Assembly: GCA_036674765.1 (NCBI GenBank)
Contig: JARVKI010000044.1
Location: 282,053-346,052, forward strand
DNA length: 64,000 bases
Origin: Seiridium cupressi
Taxonomy: Eukaryota > Ascomycota > Sordariomycetes > Amphisphaeriales > Sporocadaceae
Direction of reading: 5' to 3'
Part shown: piece after piece, positions 11,841 to 24,633 of the stretch
How positions within the stretch are numbered: position 1 is the stretch's first letter
Layout of the letters: each line of letters starts with the position of its first letter
Notes under the pieces: generated by a model
Told to the model about the DNA's origin: nothing
Databases searched by the model: none
Seen by the model: only the letters and a program-made list of their open reading frames with translations
Program-made: the position numbers and the translations under genes

Positions 11841-13524
11841 CTATTTGACGAAAGGAGACAGGTACACATTCAATGGTGGCTTGTCCCATAACAAATGTGA
11901 CTTTTGTCCTTCTAGCCATTTCTTGCTGTCCTCAGCTAGACGCAAGTTGAAGTTCCAGATCAGTTTTGCCAGTACGAGCCGCATTTCCGCATAAGCAAGA
12001 CTGCGCATGATTGTTAATTCGAGCACTTCATTACAATAAAGTCTTCAGTGGGCAGACTTACTTTCTTCCGATGCAATCGCGCGGCCCAACGATAAATGGC
12101 TGCACAGCATCTAGCCTGTCATTGGCGAATTTGGGGTCTTTGCCCTCAAACCTCTCGGGGATGAACTCATCCGGCTCGAAGAACAGTTCAGGGGAATGAT
12201 AGGTAGCCCAGTGCCATACGCCGACAATCGTCTATCACTGCAATTAGGTTCATTACTGTTGACGTTGTCTCCGATGCAGTATGCAATGATTTAGCTTACG
12301 TTTTCAGGGACAGCGTGACCTGCGATCACAGCACCTCCTGTAGGGGCAACCCGAGGCGCCGAGATAGGGACAGGTGGATAGCACCTGAGGGACTCATTCA
12401 GGCAGGCAAGCATATAGTCCAGACCATTGACGTTGGACAGGGTGATCTCCGACTCGTCCTGGAAACGCGACCGAACTTCCTCCTCCAATCTTTTCAAGGC
12501 TAACGGATGCGTTGTCAAGAGGTATAAAGCGCCAGAAAGGAGAGTCGCTGTAGTCTCCGATCCTGCAACGACGAACAAATTTGCGTTTTGACACAACTTT
12601 TCAAAAGGCAGGCCCTGGTTTCCCCGGTCAGTGTACCACGCCATCCATCCGTTCGAGGGCATCGAGGAAACATACCAATTCGATCATGCCGCCCAGGAAG
12701 TCCGACTTTCCTTCGTCCTTCAAGCCTTCGTGCATTTCAAGCCTCTGTCTCACCTTACGCTGTGTAAGCTCACGGTGTATCCTTCTTGCCTCGAGTCCAA
12801 CTTGGAACTTCTGAGCAACCCCCATGAACAGGTCCAAGAGGCCGAATTTCCTCAGAATCTGCATTGTTGCCAAGTTCTTCACGTTGCCCAGGACAAGGCG
12901 GACCCATGGGTGGTAGTCACTACCTTGCAGACAACCAAAGTCCGAGTTGAAGGCCAGTGCGCCCAAAACATCAAATGTGAAAAAGTTCAGCCATGCCGTC
13001 ATATCGACAACTTGTTTTCCTTCATTGCTTTGTGATCGGACCCTGTCAATCAGGAGATCTGCATACCTGCCGATGATAGATTCTTGGGCGCGCAGCGCGG
13101 TAGGCGAGAAGGCCGGAGCCAATGCTTTCCGTATGGTATCATGCTCTGTCTTCTCGGCTCCTAGGATCGAGCTGGGGCTGGTCTTCTTGTTGCGCCCAAT
13201 GCCGTAGAACATAGGATCGAACGGAAGTTCATCCCCTGAGTGCTTACGGCCATATATGTCCTTCCAAGCGGCAGGATCAGTGAAGGAAAGCTCGTTTGGT
13301 GCGAGGCGGACAACTGAACCGTACTGTCTATGAAGGGCAGTTACATGCTGGTGTAGGTTGCCCGTGTGGAGTTGATAGAGACGTGGAAGGACCGTAAGCC
13401 GGTGACCCAGAGGCCCGGGGAAACGCGAGAGGGGGTGAAGTGTGGCATTGTAGAGCAAGCGAAGGACAACAAAGGTGCAAGTCAAGAGTAGACTATATAC
13501 GATGAGATTTGCTGCAAGGTACAT
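11841..13524 (-). CDS. Cytochrome P450 (CYP65/isotrichodermin-hydroxylase-like)
   Basis: A 497-residue ER-anchored monooxygenase. Exons are 13524..12676, 12614..12300, 12231..12062 and 12000..11841, all in phase. An N-terminal membrane helix is followed by the proline-rich hinge HPLSRFPGPLG. The I-helix oxygen-binding motif AGSETT (about residue 301), the ExxR motif in NESLRCYPP (about 359) and the heme loop FIVGPRDCIGRN (Cys near 440, made across the last intron) are all intact, so it should be active. The region around VVRLAPNELSFTDPAAWKDIYG is like isotrichodermin C-15 hydroxylases and other CYP65-type enzymes. No terpene, polyketide or peptide synthase lies in the window, so it is not part of an obvious cluster here. 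The substrate is unknown. Confidence 0.88.
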
Positions 13525-14120
13525 CACGGCTTAGATGGACGCCGTTTACTGACCATCAGATTTGTCTAAGTGCGTGGGATTATAATTCACATTCGGATAG
13601 AACAAATATAACAATAACTTGATGATAATCATCAAAGACGACGCGAATCAAAACCTTGTCTTTTATATTTCAATTCCAAAGAGCATCATCATAGAGCAAG
13701 CTGTCGCTGCACATATCCACAATTCGGGACCTCTCAGAACCCAGCAGCTTCTGTGGAGTCATGCGATGGTCTTTCAGAGGATCATGAACTCGGCCGCTAG
13801 CTCGCTTTGAATGTCAAGCGTCTGACATCTTGGTGGTGCTGGGTAGCCGTGTCGCTGGCCACCCTCCTCGAATTGCATCTCAGACTTCATTACCTATCAC
13901 GAGAGTAGAATGATTACGAAGTAAGGAGTAGAAATTTCCCGATTGGTCGGAACCACCACTTGCTTTCTAGGACGCTCCTTTGTACAACTTTCCGGGGAGG
14001 ACTCGTCTCGAAGCAGTGCGAGCACCGAAAGCCTGTCACGATGAAGGGGTGGGAACCACTGTATTATTTCTTGATAAGCAACATAATTCCTGCTGTACTT
14101 CAGGCCATGGTAGCATATTT
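13525..14120. other. Intergenic
   Basis: Upstream of the P450 gene and downstream of Lunapark, both on the minus strand. No feature recognised. Confidence 0.5.
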
Positions 14121-15319
14121 TCAAGGAACCGCCTGCGATTTGTTCCGTCCAGACCTCCTCACAGTCTTGGTCGCCTTTTCGCTTTCTGCATCTGATTTGT
14201 CCACGTTACTCTCACCGCCGCTTACTTCACTGCTTTCTTCATCGATTTCGGGTGCAAACTCAGCCTGCCCCTGGCCAAGGACCTCTTGGATGATTTTCTT
14301 TCCTTCGTCCATCTCCCCGTTCATAGTACCACACCCCATGCACTTCCACTGGCCAACGTCAGACAAGCTCTTGGCTCCAGGAGGCGCCTGGCCGTTGACA
14401 AGACGGCAATTCTGACAGATCAGGACGATACGGTTTTTGGGCGCAGTCTCATCTTCACCCATCATCAAATCGAGGACACGATCGTACCACCTCGGCGGGC
14501 CGGTATTGAACTCATACTGATGATAGGACGGTGGTAAATCTTCGGCGTTAGGAGCGAACTCGGCGGTAAGATCATGACGAACAGATGGAGACTGTGTTGG
14601 CGGCGCACTGGGTTCCTGACGATGTTGATTTTGCGGCGTCCCAGGAGCGGATGGCTTCTGAATGTTTGCCGTGGGTGGGGGTTGTATGTTGACTCTGCCG
14701 CCTGTGCCTATGCTTTGGCGCCCACCCTTCTTGCCGTGAGCGCCCTTTTGACTGGCCTCATTGCCATCGTCTCCATGCTGGCCTGACTTTGTACGTTTCG
14801 GTTTTGGCTTCTCGCCACCGTATTTTTCCAGCAACTCCAGTGTGGTGTCATATTTTGTAGCTTCCTTTAGCTTCTGCACTGTCTTCGCACGCCCAGATTG
14901 TAGATGTTTGAGCTTCGTTTCGAGCTTGTCGACACGGAAGCTAAAATAGGCGTTGATAAGAGTTCGCACGACATAGATCAAGACAGGACCCCCCGCCAGC
15001 CCCGACCAATCCCAAGGGCCCAAGTTCTTCCGCCCTACTACGAGCACAAGCACTATAGCATATATGAGGTAGGCAATGCTCAAGTAGAGGGTGCCTAGAA
15101 ATTTGACCCGTCGCGAAGCGTTGTACTGTTGATCAAGCTGTAACTGAGTCGCCGCGATCTTCTTGGAAAGAGTTGATAGGGATTTTTCAAATGAGGCCGG
15201 CGAAGAGTCGTCGCCCTGCGAGTATAGTCAGCCGTGTGTTCAAGTCTGCTAGGACTGCAGGTGGAAACACGAGATGGGAGGTCCAAAAGCCTTACCTTCC
15301 AGGGCCAGAAGGACACCAT
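14121..15319 (-). CDS. lnp1: Lunapark-family ER network protein
   Basis: A 372-residue ER membrane protein that stabilises three-way junctions of the tubular ER. The first exon is just eight codons (15319..15296, MVSFWPWK) and the second is 15215..14121; the intron is 15295..15216. Two transmembrane segments lie at about residues 47-66 and 75-97 and are flanked by coiled-coil stretches. A Pro/Gln-rich linker follows, then the Lunapark zinc ribbon with CQNC (about residue 279) and CMGCG (about 302). The C-terminal tail is acidic and then basic. The MVSFWPWK N-terminus fits the conserved start of fungal and animal Lunaparks. It is divergent from the golgin gene with a shared 1-kb upstream region. 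Confidence 0.93.
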
Positions 15320-16314
15320 GATAATTTGTAGCACGTGGTGTTTCGCTACGAAAGCATGATCAAAATTAGAGAGAGGAAACGAGTGTCGAGGAACAAGTTG
15401 ACAGAGATTGTGCGAGCAAAGACGGGGCGGGGTGAATGTCTTGGGACAAAGTTAGGGAGTGGACATGCGTTATGCCTCCATCACAGGGCATTCAACGACG
15501 AGAAAAAGCAGTGACGACATGCGGCCTCCCGATAAAAGGACACTGGGCTGAGCTTGCAGCAGGCAGGTGCCAGGTGAGCTGCCTACGGGACGCACGGGCC
15601 CTTTATGCGACTTGACTTTGGCTCGGGGCTGGTGTGCATTCAGACGGCAGACGGTAGACTTCAGGAACCTCAGACGTGCATCGAGTTTAAATCGAGCTTG
15701 GGAATCCGCAGCTACCAGGAAGAGTCTCCTTTGTGTCTTCGCCTCTGGCATTGGAGAACTTCATACATGATGCTAAAGACGCACGCCGCTTCGTCTTCAA
15801 GAAATTCATCAGCCCCAAGGCACCATTGCGTGTACATACATGATCCGACCCAGGGCATTGGGACCCCTACACTAAATTCTGCGAGCCGCGAGCCGCAAGC
15901 TGTTGGGTGGGTACTGGGAGTCGCGACAGGGATAGGTCCAGCTAAAACAGAGCGAACACCTGGCGCATCTTGGCGGGAGCTCCCCAAGTTTTGAACTTCT
16001 AGACGGTTTACGGATCCGTACATGGCTGACATTTGCTTTCCAAAAGAAAGCTCAGCGGACGTTGTTTTCTCGAAGCCCTTGGGCTTGCTTCTGTTCCTGC
16101 CTTTTACACTCTTGCGCCCCCGGTATCTTACGGCATCCAACACAGTTGCTTCATGAGCACACCTACAAGCCAATTTTAGTCAGCAGGCCAATCGATCAAC
16201 ACGGAGCGATTCTCAGGGTTACCACGAATCGCATATCTGAAAAGGCCGGCGCATGGCTACAACACACATTTCTTCTAGCTTTAGGTAGCAATTGGTGTTT
16301 CTTTATTGCCCATC
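15320..16314. other. Shared upstream region of lnp1 and the golgin gene
   Basis: A 995-base region between two divergent secretory-pathway genes, so it must hold both promoters. Open frames here (for example 15712..16173 on the minus strand) show no protein-like features. Confidence 0.55.
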
Positions 16315-19300
16315 ATGTTTCAGCGGTTCAAAAGTGCTATTGATCGCACGATAGCGGAAGAGCAAGCCCGCCAGAAGACCGCCTCGGAGCAGCAACGAAC
16401 TTCCTCCCCTTCCGGTAGTCGGCCTCGCTCTGTCTCGAGGACAAACAGCGCCAAGGACTCGCCAGCCAAGCGCAGACCGAAGAAGTCGGGCCAGGATACC
16501 CCCAATGGCGACAACGTGCCGAACACAGATCCGGCCGTCTTTGAAGCCGCCTTTGCGCTAGACGAGGAGGAGGCAGAAGCCAAGGCAAGCGCCGAGCAGC
16601 CTGGTGTCTCCGAGAACAACGGCCCCAAAGAGGAAAACAGCGAAGAGAAAGCCGCGGAGAAGGACGACCTCCAGGAGAAGACCGCAGGAGTGTCACCAAC
16701 GTCGGATGAGAAGGCCAGCAAAGACGTTTCCGCTCCGGTTCCAGTTGAGCTGCCCCCAGACATCAAGGCTAAGCTACGGAAGCTCGAGAAGCTAGAGAAG
16801 ACATATCCTGGTATGTAACCATCATTATTGGTTACGTCTAATTTCGTTTGCGTGTGAGCCGTGGTACTGACACATTGTGCGATAGAGTTGCTACGCTCTT
16901 ACCGTATCGCTCATGGACGTGCCACCTCGATCGAGCCCTTCGAACGGGCTCTTCGCGAAAATACACCGCTCACCTCGATCAAAGACCCAGCTGCCCTTAT
17001 CGAATATCTTCAACAATTGAATTTGAAAGGAGACATGGTTATGGATGAATTCAAGCGAGTGTCGGCTGAGAAAGAGGACCTTAGGAAGAAATATGACGAG
17101 GCCGACAAGGAGCTTTCGAGTCTTAAGGAGGAGGTGGCTGCATTGAAAGCTGCGGAGCCGGGGGATACACCATTGCAGACGGACGGCGCAGCCGAAACAA
17201 TGGGCAAGGAAGAGCATCAAGAAGCCACTTCGTCATCCTCGGTCAAGTCGCCCGTCCAGTCCATCCTAGGCGTCTTCTCACCGAAACAAATACCCCAGGC
17301 TACAGACGAGAATAAGGACGTTAGTGAGGACATGTTCTCCTACGAGGACGAAATACCCCAGCTGCAGGCTGAGGTCACCTCAAAGACGGAAGAGATCACA
17401 AAGCTCAAGTCAGAGATTGGCAATTTGAAGGAAGAACTCGCTGTGGCAAAAGAGAACAGTTCGGGCCTGGTCGAAAACCTGGAGTCGGCTACTCGGGAGC
17501 TGAGCGAGGCTAGGGATAAATCCGCCGTTCATGAGGCGTTGCAGACTCAGCTGGATGCTAGGAATACCGAGATCAAGACCCTCACCGAGAGACTTGAGCA
17601 TGCACAAAACCAGCTTCGTGACGTGGAGAAAAACCTAGAAAAGGAGAAAGCCTCTTCGACCGAGGCCACGAAGGACCATCAGTCAGCCATCAAGACAGTC
17701 AAAGATGAAAAGGCCAAAGTCGATTCTCAGCTGAAGGAGCTTTCCGAAGCCAAATCTAACCTGCAGAAGAAGATCGACGATTTGGCATCTGAGATTGACT
17801 CTTTGAAAAAGTCCAAGGCGGAGGGATTAGAGAAGATTGAGCAGCTCAACAAGCAGCTGCAAGATGTGCCTCCACCAAGCCCGGCGACCACCGCTCCCTC
17901 CGAGAAATTGGAAGTCCCGCCGCCAGCTACAACGGGTGGTGCCAAGAAGAAGAACAACAAGAAAAAGAAGAAGGGCGGCGCTGCGTCCACGACTCCTACT
18001 CCTGGGGCTGAATCTGCCTCTACGGATTCATCTACTATGAAACCGCCACCATCACCTACAGAGGCTCCCGATAATTCTGGCTTGCATGAGGAAATCTCGA
18101 AGCTCAAGGACGAAATCGTAGACAGAGATGCGCGGATCGAGAGACTCTCGAAGCAACGCAAGACGGAAGAGGACCTCCGCGAAGAGATCGAGACCATGCA
18201 AGAGACACTCCTATCGATTGGTCACGACCACACCGAAGCCAAGGAGAAGATCAAGGAGCTGGAGTCTGAGAAAGCGTCTCTCAAGGAACGTATCAAGGAA
18301 CTTGAGGCCGAGGTGGCTGCTTTCACTACAGATGCTGCGTCAAGCTCAAAGCTGCAGTCCGAGCTAGATGCTATGAAGAATGAACACGATGAGTTGAGAA
18401 CCAAGTTTCAGACACTCACGTCAGACCTTGGTGCTGCTCAGCAGCTGGCTCAATCTCGTTATAAGGATCTTACCGATCTTCGTGAGGTTTTGTCGAAAGC
18501 GCAACCAGAACTTAAATCACTGCGGCAAGACTCGGCTACACTAAAGACAACGAGGGATGAGCTTGCATCCAAACAGACTGAGATCCGCAACCTCGAGAAG
18601 CGGGAGAAAGACTTGAAGAGCGAGGTCACCCGTCTACAACGTCACGCATCTGAAAAGGAAGGCGATATTCGCAACCTCAACGATCGTCTATCCGTTGAAG
18701 CCAAGGCCCGCGCCAAGTTGGAGGATGAGAAGCGCGTTACCGGTAGAGATTTCAGGCGCAGCGAGGCCGAGAAAGTCGAGATTTCTGCTAAGGCCGAGAA
18801 GGCAGCCCGGGAACTCGAGTCCCTTCAAGCGGAGCTTGCAGGTGTCAAACCCAAGATCAAGACCTTGGAGGAACAGCTGGAAAACCTCAGGAAGGAGCGC
18901 GATGGCCTCAGAGAGGAAGCTGACCTCAAGGTCGCGCAGTACAACTCGGTCCAAGGTCTACTTGGATCCATGCGCGATCAGACTGCGGAACTGAGTGTAC
19001 AACTCAAGGAGTCTCGAGGCCAGGCCGAGAGCTTAGAAGAAGAACTTGCCGAGGTGCAGAAACACCTCCAAGAGCGCACGCGCGAGGGCGAGACAATGCG
19101 CCGTATGATCAACGAGGTGGATTCTCGTGCCGACTCCAAGGTCCGTGAGATGCGCGCACGACTCGAAGCTGCAGTCGAGGAGCGTGATCGCATTGAGGAC
19201 GAATCGTCCACCTTGGCGCGTCGTAGAGCCAGAGAGGCCGAGGAGCTCAAGTCAAAGGTCCGTGAGCTTGAAAGGGATGTCAAGACCTTGGGTGCCGAGA

Positions 19301-19874
19301 AGGAAGAGCTCGAGACCCGGGAACACGAGTGGAGGCGGCGTAGGGAGGAGCTTGAACAAATCGAAGAAAAGGCTAGCTCCGAGGTCGAAGATATGCGATC
19401 TGCGGTATCGAACTTGCGGTCCGCATTGGACAACTCTGAAGTCCAGGTAAGAGAAGCCGAAAAGCAAAAGGCAGATTTGCGGAAACTACTTGACGAGGCA
19501 AGGGCAAGGTATGAGAAGCTGAACAAGGAGCTCAAGACGGCTCAAGGTCGCCTTGCGGGCACCAGCATGACAAGCGGGAGAAGCAGTATGGAGAGCTCAC
19601 GGTCAGGGACGCCTGTGAATACTGCAGGAGCAGGCACGCAGCCGCCGGTTGACACCCTTTATCTCAAGACCATCCTCCTTCAATTCTTAGAGGTAAAGGA
19701 CGAGAAGGTTAGAAGTCAATTGGTGCCGGTGCTCGGCAAACTGCTGAGGTTTGACCGGTAAGTCTTCAATACGACAGTCACATCCTTCGATAAGCATCGG
19801 CTAATGAAGTGGATAGGAACGACGAGCAAAAATGGATGAGTGCGGTACAGCACCTCTCTAAGCCTGGGAGGTAG
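16315..19874 (+). CDS. imh1: GRIP-domain golgin (Imh1-like)
   Basis: A 1141-residue trans-Golgi tethering protein. Exons are 16315..16810, 16886..19757 and 19817..19874, all in phase. Residues about 1-150 are low-complexity and acidic. Most of the rest, about 200-1050, is coiled coil, broken near residues 490-560 by a proline-rich linker that contains a lysine patch (KKKNNKKKKKGG). The C-terminal GRIP domain (about 1085-1130) starts VDTLYLKTILLQFLEV and carries the Tyr used to bind Arl1-GTP; its end is formed by the short last exon (NDEQKWMSAVQHLSKPGR). The start ATG gives MFQRFKSAIDRTI, an amphipathic helix typical of this golgin. The protein probably captures endosome-derived vesicles at the Golgi; this role is known from yeast and animal relatives. 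Confidence 0.92.
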
Positions 19875-21335
19875 TACTGCGGTGTATCAACATTGTAAGA
19901 TAGTCGAGAGAACTAACGAAATTAACACGATAAGCTCTTCCATTGCACAACGCGGTCTATCACCAGACCGGCAATACTTATCCAACCGAGTGACTGCAGG
20001 CGGGAAAGGAATACCAAACCGCGAAATGAAGAGACTGTGAAGTTTCGCTACTAGGCAGAGGTATAGTATATGTTCAGTCAATTCGCTCGGGAATGAGATC
20101 CTTCAACCCTGGCTGGCATGCCTTGACGTGTGTGTGGTTACCCCTTTAACCGCTGACTCAATGAGAGTACATGCGAACGATGAATACTTCTATGCAATCC
20201 CTTATAGTCTACAAGTAGGCGATGGTATACCCTTACGGTATTTGTTTTGAGAGGACTAAATGTTAATAATAATTCTGCTTATTATATCTTAACTTGGGGA
20301 ATATTAAATGTATTCATCTGGCTCAGAAATGTAAAGAGAAAACCGAAATCTAAGGAAATAATGAGAGGATTCTCAAGATAATTGGCCAGCCAAGGGATTC
20401 GAACCCAGAACTCTCTCTACAAGCTAACCCCATGTTTCCCCCTCCTACTTATGCTCGTGTCCAGCGGCCTGTCATTGAACCAGCCGGCCTTTGAGGCACT
20501 TATTGCACACCGACAACGTTGACGTAGGTGGAGTGTATTTTACATGCGCACCAACACCATCATGGATCGTCCGTTGTAGCAATCACGAAAATCAGGGTTT
20601 GTCAGCCTCGCACTCCGGAAATTTATACTTCTCCGAACTTTCAAGCAAAGGCTGTCTAATTAGTCAGCACCTACACTAGAGACCAGTTAGACTCATATTT
20701 GGGGGCCAATGACACGACCGAGCGTACCAATCTGTTGCAACTATCATAGGGCCCAAAAGAGTTCACTGCTTCCCATTAGCTTTGTATACCCCACTCTGTG
20801 TGTCTTGTCACTGTTGGTCAATGATACCGCCATGTCCATCACACTTATTTAGCCCTCCACGAGGTATGAGAACATTATTAGAAACAAATTGTACATTTCA
20901 GCGATTAATGGTCTTCGCCAAATTGTATCCTTGTGAATGAGACGGACCATTTTAGCCCAGTGTCACTGAGACAAGAGAGACTCGACTAGGTCAACTAGAT
21001 TGCTCTGACGGCTAAGCAATAAATGGCCAGGTATCCACTGTGGTTTGAATAAACTATCATATATGTTACTGCTAGGCGTCACGCAATCGGGTGAACTGAT
21101 TCCCGGCGTGTTTGATGGATTAGTAATTACGGGCAGACAATTCAGCCAACCCAGCTGATCAATCATGTTATGCCGATATATTCTATATGGCAAGTAATTT
21201 AGTAGACCATACAGGGGACATCAGCGCTTTGCTATAAGGCTGGCCCATGGACAAAAGTTCTGCTTTTTGCCAATCATTCTTCCAGTAGTCATCACTCGAG
21301 AGAAACCCCCCTCCCCACAAGGGAAAAGAGAGAGA
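19875..21335. other. Intergenic, 1.46 kb, with one tRNA-like B box
   Basis: Between the golgin and the NmrA-like gene. AT-rich with no supported gene. Near 20390-20410 the minus strand carries a perfect B box (GGTTCGAATCC). Confidence 0.5.
20382..20440 (-). pseudogene. tRNA-like fragment (B box with partial A-box-like sequence)
   Basis: Minus strand reads GGTTAGCTTGTAGAGAGAG, then CTGGGTTCGAATCCC, like the internal promoter boxes of a tRNA gene. The T stem pairs at only three of five positions and no acceptor 5' strand complementary to GGCTGGC is found at the expected distance. It is best seen as a tRNA fragment or tRNA-derived repeat. Confidence 0.2.
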
Positions 21336-22438
21336 ATGTCCAAGCTTATTGCCATAACCGGCGTCACTGGTCTCCAGGTCCAAAGCCTTGTCCCTGATCT
21401 AGTCACCAACGTTTCGATACTAAAACCTAAGTAGGGCTCATCTGTTGCAGAAACCTTTCTGAAACTTTCGGGATGGCACGTACGAGGCCTCACAAGAAAT
21501 CCAACTAGCAAGGCTGCACGAGCTTTGGCATCCAGGGGCGTAGAGATTGTGAAAGTCGACTTCAACGATAAACATTCCCTGCTTCCTGCCTTTGCAGGTG
21601 CCACCGTCGTTTTCTCCAACACGGATTTCTTCGCCAGCCTAATGGACGCCGCGCAATCCTCGGCACTCCCATCTGGAAGAGATCCAAAAGAGCACGCTTA
21701 CGATGTCGAAGTACAACAAGGCGTTAACATCGCAGAAGCCGCTGCCTCGCCTAGAGTTATCAAAACTCTTGAGCGATTCGTACTTTCATCTCTGAGCGAT
21801 GCCAAAAAGTGGAGTGGCGGCAAGTACACCGGCCTCTACCACTATGACTCGAAAGCAGAGATGATTCGAATCATCCGTGAGAAGTTTCCGCAAGTGACAG
21901 AGCGTATGAGCTTCGTGCAGATGGGACACTATGTCACGAACTGGAGAGCATTTCCCCCGATGGCGCCGCAGAAGCAGCCCGACGGGAGCTTCGCAATAGT
22001 CAGACCATTCGGGCCTGAGCTCGCACTCCCATTCGTCGTGCCAGATCGCGACACTGGCGCCTTTGTCAAGGCGCTGGTCGATATGCCCGCGGGCAAGGAC
22101 CTTCTAGGTGTGTCGCAGACTATGACTTGGCCCGAGTGGATGGATCTATGGGGCAGTATCCATGGAGTCAAGACAGGATTCAAGCAGGTCTCTAGGGAAG
22201 AGTTCTTTGGTGCCGCCCCAAGGGTGCTACAGGACGAACTTTGGGACACTTACGAATACATCAGAGAATTTGGGTACGACGGCGGGGATCCAAACGTTTT
22301 GACGCCTGACCAGGTGAGTGGTGCGCCGTACCCTGAACCAACCATCTAACTTTTGTGTAGCTGGACTCTAAGATTCTTCTAACCTCCATGGAGGAATACA
22401 TTCGTAGTGAGGACTGGTCGTCGGTTCTGAGCTCTTAA
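21336..22438 (+). CDS. NmrA-like NAD(P)-binding protein
   Basis: A 332-residue atypical short-chain dehydrogenase of the NmrA/HSCARG type, which binds NAD(P) and acts as a redox sensor or reductase. Exons are 21336..21377, 21435..22313 and 22361..22438. The Rossmann glycine motif is split by the first intron: ITGVTGLQ joins GSSVAETFLKL. That intron has an unusual donor (GTCCAA) but a normal acceptor (AAGTAG) and restores the family sequence exactly. HVRGLTRNP after the second strand fits NADP preference. The classical SDR Tyr-x-x-x-Lys pair is not obvious, as in other NmrA-like regulators. The target is unknown. Confidence 0.85.
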
Positions 22439-23413
22439 TGCTCCATCTTGGCGAAGAGTGTCAATGGATATGCTCGAGGTTGGACAGACATTTCGGGAAG
22501 TGTGTACACCCCTCATGATAGTAGAATAAATTAAGCTTTGGGTGCGGACTAAAACCACGAAAAAACAAGGTAGCTCTGATCTTGCGCGAAATATCAATAA
22601 ATCAGAAAGAGAAATAGTGAAAGAAAAAATATACTACCGCGAGCAGATAGCCCTATCATAATGGACGCGTTGCCCACATGAACTTGTTCGCTGGTGTTTT
22701 AACAAAGCGTGTAGCTTATCAATATGTAGAGGAAAATCCATTGCAGAAATTCTTAGAAGCTATCCAACGCGAGAAGCACTTTTCGTCATATTTTTCTCTC
22801 ACTTCCGCCGTGCTGCATTTTTATTTTACTTTCCCTCACTTACACCCATCCAAAAGTGGCATTGAAGATGACATCTGTCGCCGAGATCAAGCTTTCTTTG
22901 TCTGGGCCCGCTGAAGCCGCGCTCCTTGCGCACACTCATGATATCTTACTACATGATTTCCCAGCTCCCCTTCGCCACAAATTCAAGCGGGACTAACGAG
23001 CTTGTGCGAGCTCTCACGGTCATGTTCCAGGCAAACTTATGATTTGAGGAGATTTGGACGGGAAAGAGAGATCAAGGGGTGGACCTTGCTCAACTTATAG
23101 AACGTGCGAGTATCATAGTCCTTTTTCCAATCTACCTTTTCTCTCTCTCCAACGTTCCTCCCTACCTTCCTCATTCCCATTTCCTCTTGACATCCACCTC
23201 GCGTCCTCCTACTTTTTCTCCTTCCAGATCACTTTATAGCGGTACTAAATTTGCAGATTGACTACTCATCCTAGACTAGAATCAGAACGATTAAGAGCCA
23301 TTTAGACGTATCGTGACTTCGTTCACACGGATATGCTTGGTATATGGATTATGGCATAGGGGCAAGACGTACAGAGACATGAGTCATGTACTTGTGCTAA
23401 TCAGAACGAGCTA
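22439..23413. other. Intergenic between convergent genes
   Basis: About 1 kb between the 3' ends of the NmrA-like and GST genes, with a pyrimidine-rich stretch near 23100-23230. No gene seen. Confidence 0.5.
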
Positions 23414-24199
23414 TCAACCTCTGTAGCGATCGCTTTGGAGGAAGACTTTGATATTTGGCCTGGCTTCGGTAGCATTCACGAATTGAGCAAGTCGAGGATA
23501 CTGCAGTAGTCCCTTGTGGCCCTCCTGTACAAGATCCTCATCGTGAAGTATCTGGTACAGTAGGACGTCACCGAAAGTAAATGTGTTTCCGATAATAAAT
23601 GGGCCGGACTGTGCCGCAGGGTTGGCAGTGAGCTGCTGCTCAACTGCTTTGAGAAATCGGTTGCGATCTGTCTGCTGATGCTTTGGGGAGCTGTTGGACT
23701 CCAGGGCTGTGACGAACAGGGTACGCCCTTGATGCCAGATTTCTCAGTGGTCTGTAGCTATGGGTGAATTTCGGGACTTACAATCCGTCACAATATCTGT
23801 TATGACGTCCACGAAGTATTTCTCGTCCGTACTCTTGCCATCATATGCATTCAGGAGCCGTGCGAAGTGGCGCAGTATCGCGTAGCTCTGAGCAAGGATA
23901 CGGCCATTCAGCTCGACCACTGGAATAGTGGTGACCGGGTTCATCTTGGAAATAGTTTGCTCCTTGGCCTGAGGATATTCCTCCATAGAGTATACCTATG
24001 TCGAGTTAGCATGGTTGAAGGAATTAGTGCTGAAAAGGAGGGTTACCGTATTATCGTATGCTATCCCGGCGTCCTCCCATAGCAGTCTCACGGTCTGTCC
24101 ACGACCACGAGATTTGAAGTCGAAGTAATGTATGACAGGCACACCGCCAATGGTCTCGTTGGCGGCGGACTCTTTGCCAACACGTGTAATAGTCGGCAT
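23414..24199 (-). CDS. Glutathione S-transferase
   Basis: A 226-residue cytosolic GST that conjugates glutathione to electrophiles. Exons are 24199..24047, 23995..23782 and 23727..23414, all in phase. The N-terminal thioredoxin-like domain has IHYFDFKSRGRGQTVRLLW (Tyr near residue 25 is the likely catalytic residue, as in sigma-like GSTs), the cis-proline in TTIPVVELNG and the glutathione-binding QSYAILRHFA. The all-helical C-terminal domain starts with the spliced TDWRTLFVTALES and contains FIIGNTFTFGDVLLY. Length is normal. A detoxification role is likely; no cluster partner is evident. Confidence 0.9.
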
Positions 24200-24633
24200 C
24201 GTGGGCTGAATGAGATTTTATTGAGTGCAACAGCTATAGATTTGGTTCGGTACATTAACTTTAGAATCCCAGGAGTTATATTTGTTTTATAGGACCTATT
24301 GACCCACAATTGGGATTCGCGCCCTCCAACGTCAGTCAATCAGACACCGTAGAGATGCCCCGGACATGTCAACTATCTAGCAATAGGGCGCAGACAAGGC
24401 GCAATGAGCGACTTGCAAACGCCGTGTCCCACAGTTGGAGGTTACCTTGACCCGGCCGCTAGTAATGTAACCTAGTGTGAACCTCGCAATTTTTGGACTG
24501 GCCAATACGCAGCACCACAATGAGTAGTGTGATCAAGTCCCGCCTCTATACTTTTAGATTGCGACTGTGACTTCTTTTAACCGTGATCATGTATTGAATC
24601 TACTATTGAATCATGCATCTAATGCTCAGCCGC
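24200..24633. other. Intergenic: promoter of the GST gene
   Basis: Upstream of the GST gene and downstream of the alpha/beta hydrolase gene. No further feature seen. Confidence 0.5.

Noticed and set aside
4923..13524. Idea of a single metabolic cluster (protease, guanine deaminase, transporter, P450)
   Set aside because: No backbone synthase or shared regulator, and the gene functions do not form one pathway.
17727..18197. 156-codon frame opposite the golgin coiled coil
   Set aside because: A shadow: Ser/Val-rich reading of the reverse strand of Glu/Lys codons.
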